Shown one piece after another: positions 44,887-53,195 of a stretch of 64,000 nucleotides of DNA. The notes below the pieces were generated by a model. The model saw only the letters and a list, made by a program, of their open reading frames with translations. It had not been told where the DNA came from and did not search any database. Source of the DNA: Bacteroidota bacterium (GTDB lineage Bacteria; Bacteroidota; Bacteroidia; Chitinophagales; Chitinophagaceae); the NCBI GenBank assembly GCA_947452905.1, contig CANGEP010000001.1, positions 62,001 through 126,000 of the forward strand, read 5' to 3'. Each line of letters begins with the position of its first letter. The first letter of the stretch is position 1. A program made the position numbers and the translations under genes.

Positions 44887-46128
44887 CTAGTGTTTCTTTT
44901 GTAATTCCTGCATTTCTATACATGCTTGAATAAATGGGCCTATTGCCTTTAAATCATCATCTCTTTTAGGTTCAGAAACATAATAAGCATAGCTACCATC
45001 TCTATAAGGAGTGCCGCCAAGACCAGCTCCAGAAACTGCTTTAATATAGTGAACTGTTCCTTTAGCATCTGTTACAACAAAATTTTGTATCATTCCATTA
45101 TATGCTTTAGTAACTACTTTGGTATATTTTTTAGAAATATAACCAAGGCGTATACTTTTAGCTAACGCATAAACAAACATAGCAGTGCCTGAAGCTTCTA
45201 AATAATTCCCTTCTTGACTGGCTTTGTTTGTTATTTGCCACCAAACTCCTGAATTTTTATCTTGGTATTTAACTAGGGCGGGAGTAAGTCGGTTAAGTAT
45301 TTGAATTAATTTTTTTCTTCCTGGGTGCGTATAGGGAATTTCATCCAATACATCCACAAGCCCCATAATGTACCAACCCATGGCTCTGTTCCAAAATTCT
45401 GGCGATTTACCTGTGAGAGGATTAGCCCATTTTTGCAATTTGCTTTCATCCCATCCATGATATAATAAACCAGTGCTACTATCTCTGCTATACTTTTCCA
45501 TCCAAATAAATTGATTTACAATATCGGTGTAAGCAGCAGTGTCATGAACGAGTGTAGTATATTGAGCATAAAAAGGAGCAGCCATATATAAACCATCCAG
45601 CCACATTTGATAGGGATATTTTAATTTATGCCAAAACCCGCCAACCTTATTTCTTGGCTGCCAGGCCAATTGTTTGCGAAGTAATGTCGCAGCTTTCTTA
45701 TATTTCGCATCTTTATAAATTTCGAATAAAAACAAAAGTTGTCTTCCTGCAGGGATATTATCAAAATTATATTCCTCTAAATTATAGGTTTTAATACTAC
45801 CATCTTCGTTTACAAAATGGTCTATTATTTTTTTAGTGTACAAAAGATACTTTTCGTCATGCGTGCTTCGCCATAATTTTTCAAAGCCGGTTAATGCCAC
45901 ACTCATTTCATAATTCCATACAGCAGGTCTATTGAAACTTGCTTGGGTGGGATCTTCGCCAGGTTTAATTTGATTGTCCTGAAGTAGATGGGCAAGAAAT
46001 TTTTTTACTACCATCGAATCGGGGTAGGTGCTCATAACCGTAGTCGCAATTCCTTTGGCATAGTCTATTTGACTATAAATAATATTTACTGTTAAAATAA
46101 AAATTAAGAGTAGTGAAGTTTTTTTCAT
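44887..46128 (-). CDS. Secreted GH105/GH88 unsaturated glycuronyl hydrolase
   Basis: Start at ATG 46128 (MKKTSLLLIFILTV), giving a clear signal peptide ending IYSQ. The (alpha/alpha)6 barrel family removes 4,5-unsaturated uronic acid from lyase products, classically rhamnogalacturonan. YPYQMWLDGLYMAAPF contains the probable catalytic Asp, and WNYEMSVALTGFEKLW, WNRAMGWYIMGLVDVL and EASGTAMFVYALAKS are further conserved regions. 413 residues. Last gene of the leftward LacI-headed operon, 28 bases after the esterase. Confidence 0.87.
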   Translation of the reverse strand: MKKTSLLLIFILTVNIIYSQIDYAKGIATTVMSTYPDSMVVKKFLAHLLQDNQIKPGEDPTQASFNRPAVWNYEMSVALTGFEKLWRSTHDEKYLLYTKKIIDHFVNEDGSIKTYNLEEYNFDNIPAGRQLLFLFEIYKDAKYKKAATLLRKQLAWQPRNKVGGFWHKLKYPYQMWLDGLYMAAPFYAQYTTLVHDTAAYTDIVNQFIWMEKYSRDSSTGLLYHGWDESKLQKWANPLTGKSPEFWNRAMGWYIMGLVDVLDEIPYTHPGRKKLIQILNRLTPALVKYQDKNSGVWWQITNKASQEGNYLEASGTAMFVYALAKSIRLGYISKKYTKVVTKAYNGMIQNFVVTDAKGTVHYIKAVSGAGLGGTPYRDGSYAYYVSEPKRDDDLKAIGPFIQACIEMQELQKKH

Positions 46129-46156
46129 AATTATAGCAATCAATGCAGAGGCTTTT

Positions 46157-48052
46157 TTAATGATCTGTTCTAAATGGAGAAGCAGGTAGCCCCTCTTTAT
46201 TGGCTAAGTTGGCACCCTCTGGGTTGTCGGCCCAAGCATATCTTACATATTTTGGTTGGGGTATTTCACTACTCCAAACCACCACCTTATCTCCTTCAAT
46301 AACAGCTTTGGCCCAAACAAATTTTTTGTCTTCCCCAGCAATGGAAAAGTAATTTAAGTTCTCTTTATCTGATGAAATTAACCCAGTGCCTATATGTGTA
46401 AATGAAATAACCATTTTATTGTCTTTAATAATTGACGATTGATATAAAGGGCCACTGTATTCTAAATTTTTCTCACCATACGCAATACTTTGAGCAGCTA
46501 GTGCTAAACGATCACCCACTTCTTTTTTTCGATCGGGATGAATATCATTCCATTCTCCTAAATCAATAGCTATGGCCATAGCTGTATTTGGTTCGCTTAG
46601 GGCTTTTAATTGTGACTCTCGTAATCTTGCCCATTTACTTTCGGAGGGTATATAATTCATGTCCATATAACCAGGCAATTGAACATATAAGAAAGTAGCA
46701 TTGGGGTTTTGCCATTTATTTCGCCAATCTTGTATTAAATTGGTTTGCAATTTTTCATATATCTCGGGTTTGCTAGTATTGGCCTCGCCCTGATACCAAA
46801 CAAAACCCTTGTTATTAAAATTAATAATCGGAGCAATCATTGTATTGTAGAGTGCATTTGGTTTGTAGGCATTCACACTACCTGCACCTTTTACTTTTTT
46901 AGTGGGATCAAGCACAGCTCCAACTTTATACAACCATTCTCCTTTTAAGTCGATGGTATCTTTTCCCATAATTAAACAATAAGGTTTATCGGGCATAAAA
47001 CCACCTTTGCCATTTATGTTTTCTACTCTAACTACAATAGTATTTTTTCCTTCCACTAATAATCCTGTTGGAATGGGGTATCTTCTTTGAGGATACATAT
47101 AAGTAGTATTCCCAATTTTTTTTCCATTAATATATACCTGATCGGCATCTATAATTCTACCTAAGAATAATTTAGAGGGACTATTTTTTGCTAAATTATG
47201 AATTATAATTTCTTTACGATACCACATAATACCATCAAAATCTTTCACGCCTTGATCCTCCCAATAACCAGGCACATTAATGGTATGCCATCCTTTAGGC
47301 TGATAATTTGGATCGTTCCATTTTTCCAATAACCCTTTATCCTCAAAAGTAAAAGGAGGATTATCTATTACCGGCATTCTTTTAATATTATTGATATAGG
47401 CTGTGTCTATATTTTCTAGTCCTTCTTTACTGGTCCATGATTCTATGGGTGTGCCACCCACACTCGCGTTTATGATGCCAATAGGAACTTGGTATTTGTC
47501 ATATAAATTTTTGGCAAAGAAATAAGCGACTGCACTAAACTGTGGAAGATCTTTAGGGTTAGCCCATTTCCATGACCCACTCGTTACATCATCATAAACT
47601 TTTGAAGTATCTGTTGCATTAGGTACTGTAAAATTTCTTATAGCAGGATAATTAGCATTGGTTATTTCACTTTCGTAACGTACACTATGTAATTCCATTT
47701 GATGTACCATATTGGATTGTCCTGCACATATCCAAACATCTCCAAATAAAATCTCATGAATGGTAATGGTATTAGATGCTTTAAAAATTATTTCAAAAGG
47801 GCCGCCTGATTTTGTAGGAGGCAATGTTAATTTCCATTGGCCATTATCATCAGCAATTGTTTGATAATTATGTTTATTAAAATATACTTTTACTTTCTCC
47901 TTTTTCCCAGCCCAACCCCACAAGTTTACAGGAGTTTCTCTTTGTAAAATCATACTATCCCTAATAATTCTTGGTAGTTTAATTTGGGCTTTTGTGTAAC
48001 TACTCATTAAAACAAATCCTACAATGAGTAGTGATGATAAAAGTTGTTTCAT
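46157..48052 (-). CDS. Secreted sialate O-acetylesterase-type SGNH esterase
   Basis: Carbohydrate O-acetylesterase; in this locus probably removes acetyl groups from xylan side positions rather than from sialic acid. Signal peptide of residues 1-22. VWICAGQSNMVHQMEL carries the nucleophile Ser and GTPIESW the second block; the C-terminal part has FVWYQGEANTSKPEIY and IPSESKWARLRESQL. Between about residues 235 and 370 a beta-rich segment (NVPGYWEDQG, MWYRKEIII) looks like an inserted GH2-type sugar-binding jelly roll. 631 residues. Its ATG overlaps the GH43 stop by one base (TAATG). Confidence 0.87.
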   Translation of the reverse strand: MKQLLSSLLIVGFVLMSSYTKAQIKLPRIIRDSMILQRETPVNLWGWAGKKEKVKVYFNKHNYQTIADDNGQWKLTLPPTKSGGPFEIIFKASNTITIHEILFGDVWICAGQSNMVHQMELHSVRYESEITNANYPAIRNFTVPNATDTSKVYDDVTSGSWKWANPKDLPQFSAVAYFFAKNLYDKYQVPIGIINASVGGTPIESWTSKEGLENIDTAYINNIKRMPVIDNPPFTFEDKGLLEKWNDPNYQPKGWHTINVPGYWEDQGVKDFDGIMWYRKEIIIHNLAKNSPSKLFLGRIIDADQVYINGKKIGNTTYMYPQRRYPIPTGLLVEGKNTIVVRVENINGKGGFMPDKPYCLIMGKDTIDLKGEWLYKVGAVLDPTKKVKGAGSVNAYKPNALYNTMIAPIINFNNKGFVWYQGEANTSKPEIYEKLQTNLIQDWRNKWQNPNATFLYVQLPGYMDMNYIPSESKWARLRESQLKALSEPNTAMAIAIDLGEWNDIHPDRKKEVGDRLALAAQSIAYGEKNLEYSGPLYQSSIIKDNKMVISFTHIGTGLISSDKENLNYFSIAGEDKKFVWAKAVIEGDKVVVWSSEIPQPKYVRYAWADNPEGANLANKEGLPASPFRTDH

Positions 48053-49086
48053 TATTTATAAGGTTTAATCGTATGTATAAAGCCATTAGCATCATAAGTA
48101 AGTTCAGTAACTTTAATAGATCGTAAATGTGTAACGCCTTTAGATAAAATTGAATCGTGATAAAACAAATACCATTTACTATTAAATTCAACAATTGAAT
48201 GATGCGTTGTCCAACCTATTACTGGTTCTAATATCACACCTGCATATGTAAAAGGGCCATAAGGGTTATCTCCAATGGCATAACAAATTAAATGTGTATC
48301 GCCTGTTGAGTAGGAGAAATAATATTTACCATTATAAACATGCATCCAGGAAGCCTCAAAAAACCTTCTATTTATATCTCCTTGGACTATTGGTATTCCG
48401 TTTTCATCTTTGATTACTACATCTTTGGGAGTTTCCTCAAAATTCAATAAATCATCGCTTAATTTGGCCACTTTAGCACATAAGGCGGCTTCCTTATTTA
48501 AGGGTAAAAAGGCAGTAGGGCTTTCATGATTTTGGCCATTAAATTTTCCTTCACGCCATCTTTGTAATTGTCCTCCCCATATACCCCCAAAATAAATATA
48601 GTAGCTGCTGTTATTGTCTTTAAAAACACAAGGATCTATTGAAAAACTATTTTCAATAGCAGCAGCTTGTGCCTTAAAAGGTCCTTTGGGTGAATCACTT
48701 ATGGCCACGCCAATTCTAAAAATACCGGCAGCGTCTTTAGCCGAAAAAAAGAGATAGTATTTCCCCTTTTTTTCACAACAATCAGAATCCCACATTTGTT
48801 GTGTGGCCCATGGCACATCATCAACATGTAATACCATTCCATGGTCGGCAATTTCTCCATCTGGATGATCCATCGAAAAAACATGGTAATCCTTCATGGC
48901 AAAATGACTCCCTAAATCATCAAACGCTTCTCCTGCATTTATATCATGCGATGGATATATATAAATTTTATTTTCAAACACATGTACTGCAGGGTCGGCA
49001 GTATACATATGCTTTACCAGAGGGCTGGAAATTGCTTTCGCATTTATATCATCAAAATTAACATGATCTATATTGTCTTCTGGCAT
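48052..49086 (-). CDS. Cytosolic GH43 beta-xylosidase/arabinofuranosidase
   Basis: Five-bladed propeller glycosidase acting on xylo- or arabino-oligosaccharides. The N-terminus has no signal peptide (MPEDNIDHVNFDD), so the enzyme acts in the cytoplasm on imported oligosaccharides. YTADPAVHVFENKIYIYPSHD contains the catalytic-base Asp, SFSIDPCVFKDN the pKa-modulating Asp, and RRFFEASWMHVYNGKYYFSYS the catalytic-acid Glu. 344 residues, single domain. It sits between the symporter gene (12-base gap) and the esterase gene (1-base overlap). Confidence 0.9.
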   Translation of the reverse strand: MPEDNIDHVNFDDINAKAISSPLVKHMYTADPAVHVFENKIYIYPSHDINAGEAFDDLGSHFAMKDYHVFSMDHPDGEIADHGMVLHVDDVPWATQQMWDSDCCEKKGKYYLFFSAKDAAGIFRIGVAISDSPKGPFKAQAAAIENSFSIDPCVFKDNNSSYYIYFGGIWGGQLQRWREGKFNGQNHESPTAFLPLNKEAALCAKVAKLSDDLLNFEETPKDVVIKDENGIPIVQGDINRRFFEASWMHVYNGKYYFSYSTGDTHLICYAIGDNPYGPFTYAGVILEPVIGWTTHHSIVEFNSKWYLFYHDSILSKGVTHLRSIKVTELTYDANGFIHTIKPYK

Positions 49087-49098
49087 TGTTAAAAGTTT

Positions 49099-50565
49099 TT
49101 AGTTTCTTTTTTCTTTTAATTCGGATTCTATTTTTAATTCCATTTTTTTATCTATCCCATACCAAAATAATAAGCCAGCACCAGTTATAAATATAAGTCC
49201 GGGTACGATGCTCGACAATAATTTAATACCTTGAATTGCTGAATCATTTTGAATTGGTAAATCTGCATTATATCCAAATAAGCCTAGCATCCATGCATTA
49301 ATTGCACCTCCCACACTTAATCCAACTTTAAGTCCAAATATCATTGCCGAAAAAATGATAGCAGTGGCTCTTCGGTTGTTTTTCCATTCACTATAATCAG
49401 CAACATCGGCTATCATCGCCCATAATAGTGGAATGGTAATACCATAAATAAAGCCATGTATACCTTGCAGTAAAACATAGGTATTAACTGCATTAGTATC
49501 TAAAAAATGAATGGCCAGTAAACAAAATGCAGAAAGGGTTAAAAATATTCCGAAAATGTTTCTTTTACCAAATTTATCGGCAAGTGGTTTGGAAAAGAAT
49601 ATTCCCAATATCATAGCAATGGTACTAGAAGCCCCTACAATACTAGAGACAGCAAAAGGGGCGCTGCCAGGTTTGAAAAACTCTTCAAAAGCAGCTTTCC
49701 CAAATTGGTTACTTAAGCTATTTAAAAAATCATTAAATCCAATGGTGTTTAAAAATGAAATTTCACTTTGTTCTGTTAAATAGTTTTTTAAATAGTAAAT
49801 ATTTACCCCTCCTTTAATGGAAAGGGTAATGAAAACTAAAATTGTTAAAACTAGCATTATTACCCAAGGTTTATTTTTTGTTAAATCCGAGAGATCTTGA
49901 AGGATGGGTGTTTTTTGTTCTTTAGGAGGGGTAATTCTTTCTTTCGTTGTTAAAAAAGTAATGATAAAACATATAATCCCTGTGATAGCAAATACAAACA
50001 TTACTTTTTCAAAGCCTGCTGCTTTATCTCCATGCCCCAATGATATGGCTAAGGGTAATAATAATACTTGAATAATAAACTGCGCAGCCATTACAGCAAC
50101 AAAGCGATAGGAGGACAAACTATTTCGTTCCTTCATATCACCTGTTAATACTCCACTAAGTGCAGAGTAGGGTAGGTTATTCGCAGAGTATATAATTACG
50201 AGTAAAAAATAAGTGGCAAAGGCGTAAATAACTTTTCCATTTTCATTAAAATCGGGCGTCGAAAATGCTAATAATGCAATTACACCAAAAGGAATTGCAG
50301 TCCACAATACCCAAGGGCGAAATTTCCCCCATCTGGTATGAGTGCGATCTGCAATCATGCCCATGATGATATTAAAAAAGGCGCCTACAACCCCTCCAAT
50401 AAGCATTACCATACTTGCTTTGGCGGCCGGTATTTTGTAAATGTCGGTATAAAAAAAGGCTAAAAAAGCTAAGAGAGTTTGAAAAATTAAATTGGCAGCT
50501 AAGTCGCCTAAGCTATAACCAATTTTTTCTATTACTGATAGTTTTTGAGTAATGGGATTGCTCAT
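49099..50565 (-). CDS. GPH-family sugar:cation symporter (XynP-like)
   Basis: Inner-membrane glycoside-pentoside-hexuronide symporter, probably for xylo-oligosaccharides. The N-terminus EKIGYSLGDLAANLIFQTL is typical of the family, followed by MIADRTHTRWGKFRPWVLW, the characteristic loop between spans 2 and 3. About 12 spans over 488 residues; a long loop lies near the middle. Start overlaps the lacI stop by 4 bases. Pairing with an intracellular GH43 mirrors the xynP-xynB arrangement of Firmicutes. Confidence 0.9.
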   Translation of the reverse strand: MSNPITQKLSVIEKIGYSLGDLAANLIFQTLLAFLAFFYTDIYKIPAAKASMVMLIGGVVGAFFNIIMGMIADRTHTRWGKFRPWVLWTAIPFGVIALLAFSTPDFNENGKVIYAFATYFLLVIIYSANNLPYSALSGVLTGDMKERNSLSSYRFVAVMAAQFIIQVLLLPLAISLGHGDKAAGFEKVMFVFAITGIICFIITFLTTKERITPPKEQKTPILQDLSDLTKNKPWVIMLVLTILVFITLSIKGGVNIYYLKNYLTEQSEISFLNTIGFNDFLNSLSNQFGKAAFEEFFKPGSAPFAVSSIVGASSTIAMILGIFFSKPLADKFGKRNIFGIFLTLSAFCLLAIHFLDTNAVNTYVLLQGIHGFIYGITIPLLWAMIADVADYSEWKNNRRATAIIFSAMIFGLKVGLSVGGAINAWMLGLFGYNADLPIQNDSAIQGIKLLSSIVPGLIFITGAGLLFWYGIDKKMELKIESELKEKRN

Positions 50566-51590
50566 ATTTTTTTAATTGAAGATTCTCGAATAATTAATTT
50601 GGATTCAATAGTGCTAGAAATTTGGTTAATTTTAGTGTTATTTTCATTTTCACTTAAACTATTTAATAAACTTCTTGCCGCCACTTCTCCCATGGTAATT
50701 CCTGGGTAATTGATAGTAGTCAATTTTGGTTCAACTAAAGTGCATACAATATCATTGTTAAAACCAACTATGGCAATATCCTTAGGTATTTTTATTTTTA
50801 AGTCTTTTAATGCTTGCATGACTATCGCAGCCGAGATATCATTAGTTATAAAAATGCCATCTGGTCTTGGTTTCATTTTACTAATTTTCATAGCCACATC
50901 CAGGCAGGCATCTTTTTGCAAATCATTCACAAATACAAGACTCTCTTTGAACAAAAGTCCATTTTTTTTGATTGCTTGTTTATAACCTTCAAACCTTTTT
51001 TGGTATACGTTTCTAGTAAGAAATCCAGTTATATGTGCTATGTTTTTACATCCTTGATCTATTAAATGTTGAGTGGCGTCAAACCCTGCTTGTTTATTAT
51101 TAATGGTAATATTCCTCCATTTGCTTTTTTCCTCTACACGGTCAAAAAATACAACGGGGATATTTTTTTTATAATATTGTTCAAAATGCGATAGGTCTTG
51201 TGTTTCGTAGGCAAGGGAAGCAAGTATACCATCCACTCTTTTATGAAATAAGTTATTGGTATTGGCAAGTTCCATTTTTGCAGATTCGGCTGAGTGTGCT
51301 ATAATAATGTCATATACTGTTTTAGAAAGAACATTTTCGATACCAGCTAATACTGAAACCATAAAATGAGAGTTAAGCTCATGCATTATTACGCCAATAG
51401 TATGTGTTTTTGTTTTTCGAAGGGAGCTTGCAAAATAATTACTTCTGTATCCTTTTTGATTGGCAAAGGCAACTATCTTTTTTTTAGTTGCGGGCTTTAC
51501 TGAAGGGGCGTCTTTTAGGGCTCTGCTTACAGTGGCAATGGATATATTGAGTTCTTTGGCAATATCATAAATAGTGACTTCTTTTTGCAT
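50562..51590 (-). CDS. LacI family transcriptional regulator of the xylan locus
   Basis: Helix-turn-helix at residues 4-50 (VTIYDIAKELNISIATVSRAL, core ISIATVSRAL), hinge helix around FASSLRKTKTHTIGV, then the sugar-binding periplasmic-protein-like core with LVFVNDLQKDACLDVA, DGIFITNDISAAIVMQ and FNNDIVCTLVEPKLTTI. 342 residues. It heads the leftward operon and is divergent from xylA. A LacI-type palindrome lies 56 bases upstream over the predicted start of its own transcript, so autorepression is likely; the inducer is probably xylose or a xylo-oligosaccharide. Confidence 0.93.
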   Translation of the reverse strand: MQKEVTIYDIAKELNISIATVSRALKDAPSVKPATKKKIVAFANQKGYRSNYFASSLRKTKTHTIGVIMHELNSHFMVSVLAGIENVLSKTVYDIIIAHSAESAKMELANTNNLFHKRVDGILASLAYETQDLSHFEQYYKKNIPVVFFDRVEEKSKWRNITINNKQAGFDATQHLIDQGCKNIAHITGFLTRNVYQKRFEGYKQAIKKNGLLFKESLVFVNDLQKDACLDVAMKISKMKPRPDGIFITNDISAAIVMQALKDLKIKIPKDIAIVGFNNDIVCTLVEPKLTTINYPGITMGEVAARSLLNSLSENENNTKINQISSTIESKLIIRESSIKKI

Positions 51591-51645
51591 ACAATCTTTG
51601 TGTAGTTATGTAAATCTAGTTAAAATATAATTTTTTCAAAAAAAA

Positions 51646-51661
51646 ATGTAAACGATTACAT
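51646..51661. promoter_or_regulatory. LacI-type operator between lacI and xylA
   Basis: ATGTAAACGATTACAT is a 16-base palindrome with a central CG and one mismatched pair (A at 51652 opposite T's partner at 51655 on the other half), the typical form of LacI-family sites. A-rich and T-rich flanks extend the symmetry (AAAA...TTTT). It lies 56 bases before lacI and 144 before xylA. Confidence 0.75.
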
Positions 51662-51666
51662 TTTTC

Positions 51667-51699
51667 CAAAAATATTAATATATTCGTTAGGATGATAAA
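51667..51699 (-). promoter_or_regulatory. Candidate promoter of the leftward xylan operon
   Basis: Read leftward: TTTA (51699-51696), 21 bases, TATTTTTG (51674-51667). The -7 box is consensus, the -33 box has three of four bases. Transcription would start near 51660, inside the LacI operator. Confidence 0.45.
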
Positions 51700-51804
51700 T
51701 AATAATTGCTTGATCAAAGCCTGCATTTGCCAGTTTGAAAAAGGTAATCTTTATTTTATTTAAAAATTAATTATAATATTCTATAAATTTTAAATCAATT
51801 AGGT

Positions 51805-53133
51805 ATGTCGGTATTAATTGGAGAAAAAGAATTTTTTAAAGGTATAGGTAAGGTTCAATTTGAAGGGTTACAATCTGATAATCCTTTGGCCTATCGTTAT
51901 TATGATGAAAACAAAGTAGTTGCCGGAAAGAAAATGAAAGATTGGCTTCGTTTTGCAGTTGCTTATTGGCATTCCTTTGTAGGTAACGGTGCTGATCCAT
52001 TTGGGGAACCCACACAAATTTATCCTTGGAATGAAAAATCGGATGCCATTGGAAAGGCAAAAGATAAAGCAGATGCTGCATTTGAGTTTATTACTAAATT
52101 AGGTTTGCCTTATTATTGTTTTCATGATGTGGATGTGGTGGATTATACAAATGATATTCATGAAAATGATAAGCGTTTACAAAGCTTAACTGCTTATTTA
52201 AAGCAAAAACAAGAAGATAGTGGCGTTAAATTATTGTGGGGTACTGCCAATGTGTTTAGCAATACTAGATATATGAATGGGGCATCTACCAATCCCGATT
52301 TTCATGTGCTTACACATGCCGCCGCACAGGTAAAAGCAGCATTGGATGCAACTATTGCTTTAAAAGGAGAGAATTATGTTTTTTGGGGAGGTAGAGAAGG
52401 ATATATGACCTTGCTTAATACCAATATGAAACGTGAAAAAGAGCATTTAGCTAAATTTTTACATACTGCAAAAGACTACGCTCGAAAAAATGGTTTCACG
52501 GGCACTTTCTTTATTGAGCCTAAGCCATGTGAGCCAACAAAACATCAATACGATTATGATAGTGAAACAGTAATGGGTTTTTTACGTCAGTATGATTTAT
52601 TAAATGATTTTAAATTAAACATTGAAGTAAACCATGCAACATTGGCGGGTCATACTTTCCAACATGAATTACAAGTGGCTGCCGATGCTGGTATGTTAGG
52701 AAGTATTGATGCCAATAGAGGAGATTATCAAAATGGATGGGATACCGATCAGTTCCCTAATAATTTAAATGAAATCACCGAAGCCATGTTAATTATAGTT
52801 GAAGCAGGTGGTTTTGGAGGAGGAGGCATTAATTTTGATGCTAAAAGAAGAAGAAATTCAACCGACCCAGTCGATTTATTTCATGCACATATTGGGGGAA
52901 TTGACACTTTTGCTAGAGCCTTGATTGCTGCCGATCAAATTTTGCAAAAGTCGGATTATAAAAAGTTACGTTCCGATAGATATGCCTCTTTTGATAGTGG
53001 TAAGGGAAAAGAATTTGAAGAGAACAAATTAAGTTTAGAGGATCTTAGAGCCTATGCCATTGAAAACGGTGAACCTAAAGTAACCAGCGGCCGACAAGAG
53101 TTCTATGAAAACATAGTAAATAAATTTATTTAA
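51805..53133 (+). CDS. xylA: Xylose isomerase
   Basis: Interconverts D-xylose and D-xylulose with two divalent metals. 442 residues, the group II type with an N-terminal insert. FHDVDVVD holds the catalytic His, FWGGREGY the signature, [17 protein letters not shown] and [17 protein letters not shown] the metal-binding Glu and His residues, and [17 protein letters not shown] the remaining metal ligands. First gene of the rightward xylose arm. A strong hairpin terminator follows its stop, so its expression may exceed that of xylE and xylB. Confidence 0.97.
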   Translation: MSVLIGEKEFFKGIGKVQFEGLQSDNPLAYRYYDENKVVAGKKMKDWLRFAVAYWHSFVGNGADPFGEPTQIYPWNEKSDAIGKAKDKADAAFEFITKLGLPYYCFHDVDVVDYTNDIHENDKRLQSLTAYLKQKQEDSGVKLLWGTANVFSNTRYMNGASTNPDFHVLTHAAAQVKAALDATIALKGENYVFWGGREGYMTLLNTNMKREKEHLAKFLHTAKDYARKNGFTGTFFIEPKPCEPTKHQYDYDSETVMGFLRQYDLLNDFKLNIEVNHATLAGHTFQHELQVAADAGMLGSIDANRGDYQNGWDTDQFPNNLNEITEAMLIIVEAGGFGGGGINFDAKRRRNSTDPVDLFHAHIGGIDTFARALIAADQILQKSDYKKLRSDRYASFDSGKGKEFEENKLSLEDLRAYAIENGEPKVTSGRQEFYENIVNKFI

Positions 53134-53141
53134 ATAATGAT

Positions 53142-53174
53142 AACGGGATAAGGTAAGATCTTATCCCGTTTTTT
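53142..53174 (+). terminator. Intrinsic terminator between xylA and xylE
   Basis: AACGGGATAAG (53142-53152) pairs perfectly with CTTATCCCGTT (53160-53170), with a 7-base loop, followed by T to 53174. It lies inside the 62-base xylA-xylE gap and would cause partial termination unless xylE has its own promoter. Confidence 0.85.
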
Positions 53175-53195
53175 GTAACCTCAAAACATACCCTT

